Notes under the pieces: model-generated
Told to the model about the DNA's origin: nothing
The model's input: the letters and a program-made list of their open reading frames with translations, nothing else
Database searches by the model: none
In this document: positions 35,459-46,038 of the stretch, one piece after another
Position numbering within the stretch: position 1 is the stretch's first letter
Layout of the letters: each line of letters opens with the position of its first letter
Made by a program: the position numbers and the translations under genes
Source: Cenococcum geophilum 1.58
Taxonomy: Eukaryota; Ascomycota; Dothideomycetes; Gloniales; Gloniaceae
Assembly (NCBI GenBank): GCA_001692895.1
Contig: KV748183.1
Coordinates: 806,001 to 870,000, forward strand
Direction: 5' to 3'
Length of the DNA stretch: 64,000 nt

Positions 35459-37065
35459 GATCAGCAAGGCTATCAGCCTGTCCTCATGGTCATGGCAGGC
35501 AGTCAACCCAGATATTGCAGTTATAACAATCCAAACATATAGGGGACCGGTACAAATTATTAATGTGTATAACCCTAGGGTCAAAGGGGTCCTATAAACA
35601 GAGAATATTATATCGGTAATAAGCTTACTAGAAACCAAAGGTATAGAGTCTATCCTACTAGGAGACATAAACCTCCACCACCCGCGGTAGGGGGGTATCT
35701 ATGTTGCTGTAGATTAACAGTTAGAGTGCCTACTAAGAGCTATAGATATCTAGGGCCTTAAGCTAGCTACCCCCCTAGGAGCAATTATATGGCAATAAGG
35801 CACCGCTAGAAGTATAATTAACCTTATATTTATAGACAAAGGCCTATACTAGAGACTTAAAAGGTGCAACCCTAAAGAAGAATAGGCACTTACCCTAGAC
35901 TATATCCCTATCTAGATACAGCTAAACCTAGATACTAAAGCGTAACTAAATAGAAAAAGATACACAATAAGGAAGCTTAAGATAGACAGTTTCCTTAATA
36001 TAGTTAAATAATAACTCTAAAACCTAGAAGAAATCTACCTAATACCAAACAAGCGAGGCTTATTGGCTACCCCTAAGGAAATTAACCGAAGACTAGAAAG
36101 GATCTAGGTAGTAATTAAAAATGGGCTAGAAGAGTACTGCCCAATCTTAAAACTGGGCCCCTATGCGTAACATATATAGTCTATATAATACGCAGTTTTA
36201 GTTACTAGCTAATAATAAGCAAGAAGGAAATATATAAGCAGCTACAACCCTAAAGATAAGAGATAATATAAAGATATAAGAAACCAGCTAAAGAATACCC
36301 TAAAAAAAAGAAGTAAGGAATAACTAGAGACGGTTTATAAACGAGTATACTTCTAACCTGAGCCTCCCCTATAATAAGGGCCTTTAGGCTATAGCAAAAT
36401 AGGTAAAAAAAAAGGTAAGGCGCCTAGCAGAAAACCTACACCTACTACCCCTATAAAGAGTAGGAGAATTATAGGCTATAAATAACAATAATAAGAAGGT
36501 AAAGATCCTTATAGAAAGGTTCTTCCCCTAACCAGCTCTAGTAGACCTTAGTAATATTATAGGCGAAACACTAGTAACTCGCCTATAGGTCAACAGCGAT
36601 ATAATAATAGAGGAAATAGCTAGAACTATTAGCCGCCTTTTAAATAATATAGCACTAGAACCAGATAGGATTCTAAATAAGGCCTTAAAAACCTATAGGC
36701 TACTTATAGTACCTTAGCTTACAGATATAGCTAGAGTATACTTTACTATAGGCTACTACCTATAACTTAGAAGATCTATAATAACGGTTATCCTATAAAA
36801 AGAAGGTAAAGCAGATTACTTAATCCTAGAAAGCTACCGCCCTATTACCTTAGAAAATACCCTTAGCAAGATCTTAAAAAGGGTAATAGCGGAACATATA
36901 GCAGATATAGTAGAGAAATACACCCTACTACTATAAAGCTAAATAAGGGCAAGAAAGAACCGCTTAACACTATTAATACTTACGCTACTTACTGCTACCA
37001 TTAAATCTATATAGGCGATATAAAAGGACTTTATAGTATTAATGCTTAGCTTAGATATTAGTAGT

Positions 37066-37239
37066 TGTCTGAATAAGGTTCTGTAATATAGTAGACACGG
37101 TTGCTTATAACTAATTGGGTTAACCACGTAAGCTAAGCGAGCTTAGGAGATCTATTAAATTCCACCTGTAGACGTAGAGAGAGAAGAAAGAAAGAAGAAA
37201 TCGATTAAACCCAAAACCCCTCCTACCGTGATCCGAACA
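37066..37239 (+). repeat. 5' LTR (174 bp)
   Basis: Left long terminal repeat of the nested element, TG...CA bounded, same length as the right LTR. It carries the AT-richer (mutated) state at most of the variable sites. The sequence after it (CTGATCAGTGCTGTATAG...) would be the primer-binding region; no tRNA match was established. Confidence 0.93.
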
Positions 37240-37470
37240 CTGATCAGTGCTGTATAGATCAGCAAGGTATAATAAAGAGAGGCACTGTCTAATTCTCTAG
37301 ACCTCTTGTCAAAGGCTAAGAATTAAGGTATTGCTTACTAAGCCTAAAGGCCAGTTTGTGAGGTTACTTGCGCTTCTAACCTATGTCTATCACGCCTTTA
37401 GAACAATTAGTTTATGGGTTTCCACGCTTCTAGTCCAACTGTTAAATTAAATTAACTGCGGAACCAAAAG

Positions 37471-38889
37471 ATGGCTACCTCCACAATGGATACTGCAAAA
37501 TAGAAGACCGGAATTAACGCGACTGTAACCGATATCAAGAAAGTTGAAGTATTTGTTAATTGGCGATTATCAATATACAAGGAGAATGGATGGAAGGGAT
37601 TCAACCTATAGGAGAGCTTTATTAACGATTTTGAGTCGTTTATAAAGGATATACTTAATAACCTTGGCAAGGATCGATTGAAGAAGATCAGGGATTACCT
37701 CCGTAAGAATAGAGTATACATACGGAAGGAGGCAAGGAAGTTAATTATAGACGGCCTTTTAGGAGTTATACACGAACCAACTCCCTCAAAATGGCCTACC
37801 GATGACCCTACTAATAACCCTACCGATGACCCTACTGATGACCCTACCGATGACCCTACCGATGACCCTACCGATGACCCTACCGATGACCTAACCGACG
37901 ACCCTACCGACAACCCTACTAATAACCCTACCCTAGCAACTCCAATCCCACCTCCGGCCTAAATTACTAAAGCTATAAACTAGCTTACCCTATAAGAACA
38001 AGGAAGCTTTGGAAGGGAAATTACTAACTTATCTAAGCTCTATATGGATAAAGTTAAATACTCTAGCGAATAAGATAACTTCGATTTTAAGTTTAAGATC
38101 TTCTAAAACTACTGCCTCCGAGCCGGCGTCCCTAAGCAAGCGTACATTATTGCTATTCCTACTATACTCCGCGGCCTTACTCTTAAATACTACTTTACCT
38201 ACCTTAAAGATCTTAACCTCGAGAACGTATACGTAGGCCTTAAATTATACTTTAAAGGCGACGAATACAAACGCGATATCTTATTAAAATGGAATGCAAT
38301 TACGCTTAAATAAGTTACTGCTTAAAAAGGACTTAATACAAGCCAAGCATTTTAGGTATTAATTGACGAGATGTGGCAGCTATAACGCGGGTTGGCAAAG
38401 GACCTTTAAAATAACACGACATTCTATAATAAGCTCCTTACTATATGCTAAGACGTATCAGCTTGCAAACCAGCTTATTTTCGACCTGCTACTACTCTTG
38501 CCGGCCTTATTAGCGATATTAAATCCTTAATCGCGACGTACGGTAAACGAGAACAAGAGACTGAATTATTCTATACCGACCGACAATACCACCCCTCTAA
38601 CCGACGATACTACCCCCCTAACCGTTAATACCGCAATAAGGATAGTAACAAGGGTAAAAGGTGCTTTGTATGCGGCAAATCTAAATATTGGTCTACAAAC
38701 TATACAAGGGATGAAAGAGACCGGAGAATACGTTAATATATCTCTGAGTTTAAGGGTAGTAATGAGAATAATAACAACTAAGAAGATTAGGGAACTTCTT
38801 ACTTCTATCTCGATATAGAACCCTATTCTTATTATTACGACGATCCTGAGGCAGAGGCGTTTTAGACTGAATTTAAAAAGGGAGAGGGA
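37471..38889 (+). pseudogene. Gag-like reading frame of the nested LTR element, stop-riddled
   Basis: Begins MATSTMDTAK and continues with KKVEVFVNWRLSIYKENGW, a (Thr-Asp-Asp-Pro)n repeat at 37,793-37,935, a central gag-like part (ACRAGV-type segment at about 38,120: LRAGVPKQAY, then GDEYKRDILLKWNAITLK), and near 38,665 a zinc-knuckle remnant CFVCGKSKYWSTNYT. In that remnant the expected His and last Cys are lost (the last Cys codon reads Tyr). Multiple TAG/TAA stops fit C-to-T mutation of CAG/CAA codons. The longest surviving open part is 37,678-37,962. Confidence 0.8.
37793..37935 (+). repeat. 12-bp coding minisatellite, (TDDP)n
   Basis: About 12 units of GACCCTACCGAT and close variants, in frame, encoding Thr-Asp-Asp-Pro repeats with occasional TNNP. 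It sits inside the gag-like frame and is the least mutated part of the element. Confidence 0.9.
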
Positions 38890-38955
38890 TAGAGACTACG
38901 GACCCATTTACTAGTATCTTTTTATTTCTTTTTCTTATTTCCTAGTTGTTGCTAG

Positions 38956-39129
38956 TGTCTGAATAAGGTTCTGTAATATAGTAGACACGGTTGCTTGTAA
39001 CCAATTGGGTTAACTACGTGAGCTAAGCGAGCTTAGGAGATCCATTAAATTCCACCTGTAGACGTAGAGAGAGAAGAAAGAAAGAAGAAATCGATTGAAC
39101 CCAAAACCCCCCCTACCGTGATCCGAACA
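38956..39129 (+). repeat. 3' LTR (174 bp)
   Basis: Right long terminal repeat. Compared with the left one it has G for A, C for T and similar changes at six of seven differing sites, so it is closer to the unmutated state. Confidence 0.93.
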
Positions 39130-40540
39130 GTAGTGCCTATAACAATATACCCTATAAGCGTTTCCTATATATCCTTAGGGTAAAGGGCTTCCTAAAATAG
39201 ATTATATAATTTATCTAAGGGTTTATAGGCTAAAAAGAAACATTATTAGTCTTTAGCGGATACTAAAGCCCCCCTATCGCAGTTACAACAGGAATACTAT
39301 AAGGATTACCCCTCTTACCTATACTCTTCCTTTTCTTTATAAGCAACCTGCTTAACTTCTTTAAAGAAGGGGCAACCTAGGGGATAGGCTTTATTAATAA
39401 TACAAACCTAATTATATACGGGCTAATAGCCGTAAAGAATTGTAGAATACTAGAGAAAGCCTATAATACTTATATAGAATAGGCAAAACGTTATAGAGTC
39501 TAATTCTTACTAGAGAAATACTAGCTAATCTATTTTATAAGAAAACGTAACCAATCTATAGATCTTTAGCATATAATTTATATCTAAGGCTTTAGGGGTT
39601 AACTAGTTTAGGGCCTAAGGGTATTAGGAGTATAGGTAGATAGTAAGCTCTAGTAGAGCGCATATACGGCATAAGCGGCCTATAAAGGCCAAGTATAGTT
39701 TATTGCTTTATTTAGGATTGTTAATTCTATATAGGGTCTATGCTTTTAAAGGTTACGCCTATTATATATAGCAGTTATCTGGCTAACTATAATATATAGA
39801 TTTAATATTTAGGCTATTAGAGAAACTAAAAAGGGCCCCCCTAAATTACTTCTTAAACTACTTTAAAAGGTCTAAACAGCCTATTTTTAGAGTATTATAG
39901 GCGGGTATAAGCGAACGGCTATAGCACTACTTAAAAAGGAATCTAATATTCCCCCCCTATAGTTATATATTAAAGCCGCTATAATATAAAGGACGTAAAA
40001 TAAACGTAACTCTAATATTATAAAGTATATTAAGATACGCCTAAGTAAACTATAGAGGGACCCTAGGGTGCCCTATAGGAGAATAAACCAATAACCCTAA
40101 AGTAGGGAAAAGATATTAAAGAAATAGGTAAAGAAAGCAGAAGAAGAATAGTGCTGCTTTAGGGCCTAGGCCTATATAGAGGAGAAAGGGAGACGTATAA
40201 GAGGTTAGTAAAGATAATAGTAAGATAGAGAAAAGAGCTAAAGTAGAATATATAAGAATGCTGGGAAACCATTTACTATAATATAATACTGGTTAAACTA
40301 ATGCTAAAGAGGCGAATAGGAGTTAAAGGTATAGAGGCTAACTTAGGTAAGACAAACCTAAGCCATAGCATAGTTAATATTATAGGGGGTAAATACCTAA
40401 GGGCTCTAAGAAGGCCTAATAAAGGCAGAAAATATAATAGTAACTATAAGGGTACTTTTGGTCCCTTACTCGGCTATATTCTGGGAGCTCTTAGGGGCTA
40501 CTAAGGCTAGCCTTTAGCTAGGCCTTAGCCACCCCTTATA

Positions 40541-40703
40541 AGCTCCTCGGGCTTACAGCCTCCTTCCTCCCCTATTGGTTCGTCTCAGTACTAGGCTATT
40601 ACCTACCCTCATTACCATATCGTCCTCTTCTATCGACTCCCTATATAACTTATGCTCGGCTTGCCTACTCCCTATTATACACCCTGGCAATACTGCCTTA
40701 TAG
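40541..40703. repeat. About 160-bp dispersed repeat, copy A
   Basis: Matches 59,501-59,656 with many transitions: the shared core is ACCATATCGTCCTCTTCTAT followed by CGACTC, and both copies end in CCTTATAG. Copy A lies in the LINE 3' part, just before the RIGIIGL-coding segment; copy B interrupts a transposase. It is likely a short mobile element (MITE or SINE) or part of one. Confidence 0.6.
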
Positions 40704-41292
40704 TAACACTCTTAAGAATAGGAATAATAGGACTAAAAGATTGGCTTTACTAGGTAGGTATCCTAGTAAGTAACCCAAAATGCAAATATAGCTAGTTAAG
40801 ACAGACACCAAAACATATAATACTACTATGCCCCCTACACACTAATTAAAAAATAATACTCTTAGTAGCTAGCATAGAGAACTATAATATACTACTCTTA
40901 ATATAAAAAGGCCTTAAGGCGGTTACCTAGTGGCTTATTAGTTAAAATATACTAAATTAGTTTCGGGTTATAAGGGAAATAGTAATAAAAGGTAAGGGGG
41001 CAAGCAGTAGGTGCCCCCTAGTAACTCTACAGTAGTAGAGTAATAGTTTATAATACTAGCGCGTCCGTAGGCTTATTATAGCAGCAGTAGTTCCCAAAAA
41101 GGTCAAATAGTAAGGTAGTAGAGTACTATAGGCGACTCGCAGGCGCTAAATAGGCGAGTCCTAAAAGGCGGGGAGATAGATCACAGGGTTTTCTTATTTT
41201 TCTTAAATAGAGTTTTCTCCCCACATGTAAATAAGGAGTAGTCCGCGTGGGCCCAATAGGGATCCGAATCGGACGTTAAGCAATAAATTATT

Positions 41293-41308
41293 ATTATTAT
41301 AGCTGAAT
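41293..41308. repeat. 16-bp target-site duplication, right copy
   Basis: Identical to 35,443-35,458; marks the 3' end of the LINE after its ATT-rich tail. Confidence 0.88.
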
Positions 41309-41988
41309 AGACCCGTAGAGCTGGGCAACTTTTAACGCTCTCTCTTATTTATATCATTTACAGGCGTGGCTAATAGATAAAATATAGCTTGCCATTAGGT
41401 TAATTAAAGCGTATCTAATAGTAGAATGCCGCCTAAAGTAAATCTTCCCCCAAAAAGTAAGAACGGAACGGAGTGAGTGGAGATTAGCTAGCTACTCTTG
41501 CTAACTTGTGGCTTTCTGGTGATTTCTGCGGCATGCTTTCCAATTGAACGATACCTGCGTTCTTCTGAATTTTAAGATATCAAGGCATTTTCAAGAGATC
41601 AAAGCTCTTAGAGTGGGCAGTCGTGACAACTTGGTTCTACTGAGCTCTAAGGTGGGGAGCTCTATATACATGATCGATTATACATCGATCAGTAAGAGTT
41701 TTTCGTCCGCGGTGACTATGTGGTGTTAGTATTTGATCTAAATGAGGTGTGGCGCAGGAGTAACTTGGCTTCCTAACAGAAGCGGATGTCTTTTTGTAAG
41801 CCAGAATCACCGTCCAAATAATCACCATCTGCTTTTCAATGTTTTACAGATATAGTACAGTACTTTTACAAAGTTGTCTAGACACTTCCCTTTTAAACCC
41901 GATTTTAAGGCCTTTCCTAATTTTACACTTCATGGTTCCCATAAACGCAAAAATATCTTACAGCAGAATCCAATATTGATCAGCCGTA
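41309..41988. other. Intergenic between LINE and PET127 3' end
   Basis: AT-rich to about 41,460, then normal composition. No supported gene; the right part is the PET127 3' UTR. Confidence 0.55.
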
Positions 41989-44900
41989 TCATTCCTCATG
42001 CGCACCCTTCCCATATAACCACCCAAGATAACCATTCACATCGTCCATTGCTGCCTCCTCCTTATTCTCTGCTACTCGTGGCTTAGTCGGTTGCACATTA
42101 GTCCTCGTGGCCCCATACAACCACATGAGATAATCGTCCACACCATCGATCGTCTCTTCTGTAAACCAAGGACCCTGTTTACGTATAACCTCCTCAGCAT
42201 CGTCTCCAAGGGGGCGATATACTTTCACTCCCATCGAGGCATCAATTTCATCCTGCTTCCTTCTCCAATCTCTTCCCTTCTCGCTATACTTTGCTAGATG
42301 AGTCCGATAATGGTCAAAAGCTTTGTCTTCCGCCTTTTTCTCGAAACTCAGCTCGGAAGCACGACGGCGCTTTACCTGAGAGTAAATGAGCATGTCGCGG
42401 TCATTCGTCCCCGCGATTTCATCGAGTGAGTACTCGATCGACCAGGTATCGTCAGGGGTTAGATTTTCCGGGCGTACGACATATTGGCCGTTGACGCGGT
42501 TACGGATTGTGAGGGTGAAACCCAGAATAGGGGTGCGTTTGGTAGGCGGGTTGGTGGTGGTTGCGGCGTTGTCAGAATCGAGAACAGTTCTAAGCGTGGG
42601 ATCCAATGAATTGTCCTCAGTTTCTCCAGCGGTATTTGTGTTACCAATGAGCCCCGTCGGAGTAGGGGTCGTTCCTTCAGCGACCTCCTCAGTAGTAACC
42701 CACTTGGCAACTTCTTCCTCACTGATATTAATTCCCCAAGGAGGATCTTCTTTGGCAAAGCCCTCCTGTTCGGGAATTGCCTGTTCCGCGGTTAGGTCAC
42801 AACTAGCGCTAAGCTCGTCCCTCTCAACAAAGTCCTTTGCTGGAAGATTAGATTCCGCAGAGGCTTGCCTTGAAGTAGAGGCGCTATTAGGTATTTGCTC
42901 GTCATCCTGAACGTCTGCCACATCTTCTGCTAATCGATCTTGCTCCGTCTCAGCTTCGACTTGGGCTTTGATTTTCTGCCACTCCTCTCGTGTTTTTTCC
43001 CGGGTCACATTGGACGAGCCAAGTCCTATCGACCTTTCGAATTCAAGCATCTGCTCAGCACTCTTATTCTGTATTTCCTCGACCTGTCCTTCTGTCATCG
43101 GTTCTGCGAAGATATACATAAAAGGAATTTTAGCCTCCCGAGTTTCAAAGTGTAGCCGTATGGACTATATTTGTTAGCGCCCATTATTTGTTCTAGTAAT
43201 GTAGATGGCCTACCTGTTCGGGGAACTTCGCCGCTGCCCTCTCGAGCACCTTATTGAGAAGTTCCACGCTACTTTTGAACTCTTGATCGCCTAAACAGGT
43301 ATCGTTTTGGCCGTGTAACGTGAGATCCATGTCTGGCAAGCTGATATACTGGAAGCCGAAAATCCGCTCAACATTGTGGTAAGCGACGAAAATGCCGTCC
43401 ATTCTGCCCATGCGCACTTGCAGCGAATATTTCAGCATTGTGGCCCTGGCCATGTCGAAGTACTCGCGCTCAAATGATTCCCATTCACCGTGAGGATACC
43501 GAATCTGATAGCCAGAACGCTGTTCGTATTCCGCTGAGTCCATCCGAACGGAAACGACGGCTCTCGTCTTCAAGTCAAAGATGCCTGTACCTGGCAAGCG
43601 AGGGTCGTATGCGTCGAGTTGAGAGCGCATTAGAACACTACCCTGCTTTGAATAATGGAAAGACTTTGGCCCCGAATCGTCTTCGCGGGGAGCTTCCTCC
43701 GGGTTCGATTTTCTGTAGCGTTCAAACTCATCCGCAGGGTTGGTTAACAGTTTCTCCATCGATTGGCCGAGCCAGCTCATGATGTTGGGAGTATCGAACT
43801 CTTTATCCGCATCGATGGCATACGTACCATCCTTCCAACGGAGGAATATCGCTGTGGGGGCGCGTTGGATCTTACTAAAATTATTCGAGATCTCAGGAAA
43901 TTCTTTGGAGAGCATTTTCAAGTTTAGAGGCCGCCATTGGGACAGAAGATAGTGGAAATGGGTCAGGGCGCCTGACATGCTTGATGTTGAGCCTGTGTAT
44001 TTTGCGCCGATCTCTTTCGCCATGTTGATGAGTCCTTTGTCTTTAGATGAGGTCATGTACTTGCTTAGAGCATCGAAGTCGAACTCCGCAGCAGGCATGA
44101 TCTTCTCGAGATACGGGTCAAAGTTATACACTCGAGATCTTGGATCCTGAAGATGATAGATGCCAGGGCTGGATTCAAAATCAGCAAGAAAGTTGTTGTA
44201 AAATTGGCTCGACTGTAACCTCACTTGAATAGAACCCTGTCAAGACCATGGGCTAGCATGGGAACAGGCGGAATTTGAACGTTCAAAGCTACTGAAATTA
44301 GTATGTTGCACAGATATTTAGGGACAATCTTACGTTGGAATTGCAAATCCTCGGGTGACAGTCGTTCGATGATTCCCAAGGCTTTACCCTTAGCTCCGCG
44401 ATGACCAGTAAGAGCTTCTTTTAAAGTGAGAGGGCCCTCGTCCCAACGAACCGCTGTACTTGGTGCATGTTCTGTGTGTTTGATTCCCCGTTTTCCTTCT
44501 TTTGAGAAAGTTCGAATGCGAAGTTTTCGGGGGCCAGTTCTCTGTTTGCGCATCTCTATGCCTTGTTCTCGGTAACGTAAACGAGACCGTACGCGTAGAG
44601 GAGAAACCAGGCGTTTTGTTGTATCTGGGGATGCCAAAACTGAAGTTAGGAGCCTTCGCCTTCTTAGGAGTGTCGGGGGGAGGCGAGGAGAGTCAGTTGT
44701 AACGAATTTAATTCTAGGCGCCTGTAAAGATTTCTGTTTTTCTGTTTTGAGATCTGAGCTTGTAGCAGTAAACTCGGTTGAATCGCTGGCCTGAGCATGG
44801 CTGCGGTTAGTATTGGATAGCTTATGAGCAGGCTGCTTTCTCTGTGCAGTACCCTGGATCTTGCTATGGCTTTTCGAATTTTTCGCTATTTCTGACTCTT

Positions 44901-45456
44901 TCGGAGATGTTGCAGGTTTCTGCTTCGCCTTCTTCCCCTTCGGTTTAGTCGCTTTGCTTTGCTGGGCATCTTGTGCTGATATTTTTAAGGGCGAATCTTC
45001 AGAAATTGTGGATTTCTGAGCTCGCTTTTTGCCTCTTCTTTTCGCCTTCAACTTTGACGGCTCCAATTGCGCTGCCTTTTTCTTTTTCTCTGTTGGTTGT
45101 GAGTCTTCGGAAGAATTTGCTGGCTCCCGACGCTCCTCCGCATTCCCCTTCACATTTATTTTCCCTTTGTTGCTATGTGATGGCGTTTCTTGAGGCGTTT
45201 CCTTGGTCTTCTTTGTTGGTTTCTTCGCTTTTATTTTCGCCGTAGGATGTTCAGATTTGGGAGGCTCGGCAGTCGTTCTGGAATTCTCAGTGCCATTGAA
45301 AGCAAGTGGTATATCGGATGGGGGTCCGTTTGGATGCAAGGTGATCGAGCTCTGGAGGCGCGTTTGTTCACCACGGGAGTGCCCTCTAGCTAAACAGGAC
45401 AGGCATACATATGGGTTCGCGGGTCGGGAGACGCGCAAAAAGCTGCGACTTAGCAT
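41989..45456 (-). CDS. PET127: Pet127-like mitochondrial RNA-processing protein, 4 exons
   Basis: Predicted 1105 aa; exons 45,456-44,334, 44,288-44,225, 44,168-43,214 and 43,164-41,989, introns 45-56 nt. The N-terminus (MLSRSFLRVSRPANPYVCLS) looks like a mitochondrial presequence. A long Lys/Ser/Glu-rich region fills the first 300 residues. The conserved Pet127 core starts LNVQIPPVPMLAHGLDRVLF and continues NPGIYHLQDPRSRVYNFDPY, then RAPTAIFLRWKDGTYAIDAD, GIFDLKTRAVVSVRMDSAEY and FGFQYISLPDMDLTLHGQ. An acidic tail ends DDVNGYLGWLYG. In yeast Pet127 is a mitochondrial membrane-associated protein needed for 5' processing and turnover of mitochondrial RNAs. The core residues are reminiscent of nuclease folds (D...K-T pattern in GIFDLKTRAVV). 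It diverges from the PH/LRR gene. Confidence 0.93.
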
Positions 45457-46038
45457 TGAAGGGCGTTAATGGAGAAGAAAAAATGCCTCTGATGCGGCGA
45501 GCGTAGATATCTCTGGAAACACCCTCCGCCTTGGCATTGCCAGCCTGGGTTGAAAAACATACAGGAGCCGGCAAAATTGGCGGGCCGAAAGGGGCATCCC
45601 GGACGCGGTAACCCTGCCTCACAGGCCTGTCACTGTCTAGGGCTGGGTCCCCTTGTCCGTTTTGTTTGGCGGGCATTGATGATGTAACAAGTGCCCATCT
45701 GCACATGCAGGGAGCTTCTGCCAGGTACTTCGCGCCGGCGACGAGCCATATCTTAGTCTTCACTCTTGCTAGTCTGCCCATTCCCTGGCAGCGGGCATGA
45801 TATTCCCTCCTTCTCTGAGTATGGAACATACAGACCACGCACCAGCGACACCATCCAGTCTGGCCGTGTGGGTCGTTGACCCTCCTTCGCTGGCTCTCCC
45901 GATCTTGGCTTCGTGTTGCTCCCTATCTCTTGCAGACACCGCGTCGCTGTGCGGTCACTCGGCCATCGCATGATTCACTCTTCCGCCCCTGTGTTTCTGT
46001 AAGGCGACGGAAGGGAGTTACAATTTCCTTCCTTAAGC
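45457..46038. promoter_or_regulatory. Divergent promoter region PET127 / PH-LRR gene
   Basis: 582 bp between opposed start codons; no gene or named motif recognised. Confidence 0.55.

Larger units (their letters stand above)
37066..39129 (+). mobile_element. Non-autonomous, gag-only LTR retrotransposon nested in the LINE
   Basis: 2,064 bp bounded by two 174-bp LTRs (37,066-37,239 and 38,956-39,129), each starting TGTCTGAATA and ending GATCCGAACA (TG...CA). The 5-bp target-site duplication GTAGT flanks it at 37,061-37,065 and 39,130-39,134. Between the LTRs only a gag-like frame is seen; there is no protease, reverse transcriptase or integrase, so it needed enzymes from another element. The purine-rich GGGAGAGGGATAG at about 38,880 could be the polypurine tract. 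The LTRs differ at seven sites, all transitions. Confidence 0.93.
35459..41292 (+). mobile_element. 5'-truncated LINE (Tad1/I-like non-LTR retrotransposon), RIP-inactivated, carrying a nested LTR element
   Basis: Read on the plus strand through many stops. APE-type endonuclease remains at about 35,500-35,760 (VITIQTYRGPVQIINVYNP; ILLGDINLHHPRWGG). Reverse transcriptase starts at about 36,800 (YRPITLENTLSKILKRVIAE) and motif A (SLDISSAYNNI) is split by the LTR element at 37,065/39,130. The YxDD region at 39,387-39,422 reads GFINNTNLIIYG, both Asp codons now Asn. The 3' end (about 40,710-40,860) encodes RIGIIGLKDWL and a Cys/His knuckle-like CKYS...RQTPKHIILLCPLH. It ends in an ATT-rich tail before the target-site duplication. 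ORF1 is missing, so it was 5'-truncated on insertion. It cannot be active. Confidence 0.9.

Noticed and set aside
37066-37239. Solo LTR or duplicated segment interpretation
   Set aside because: A second LTR of equal length in the same orientation and a shared 5-bp target duplication show a complete element.
35459-41292. tRNA or rRNA genes in the AT-rich block
   Set aside because: No cloverleaf with a T-loop GTTCRANNC context was found by eye; the sequence reads as LINE and LTR element.
42386-42910. 174-codon plus-strand serine/valine-rich frame
   Set aside because: Antisense to the acidic linker of PET127; no independent support.
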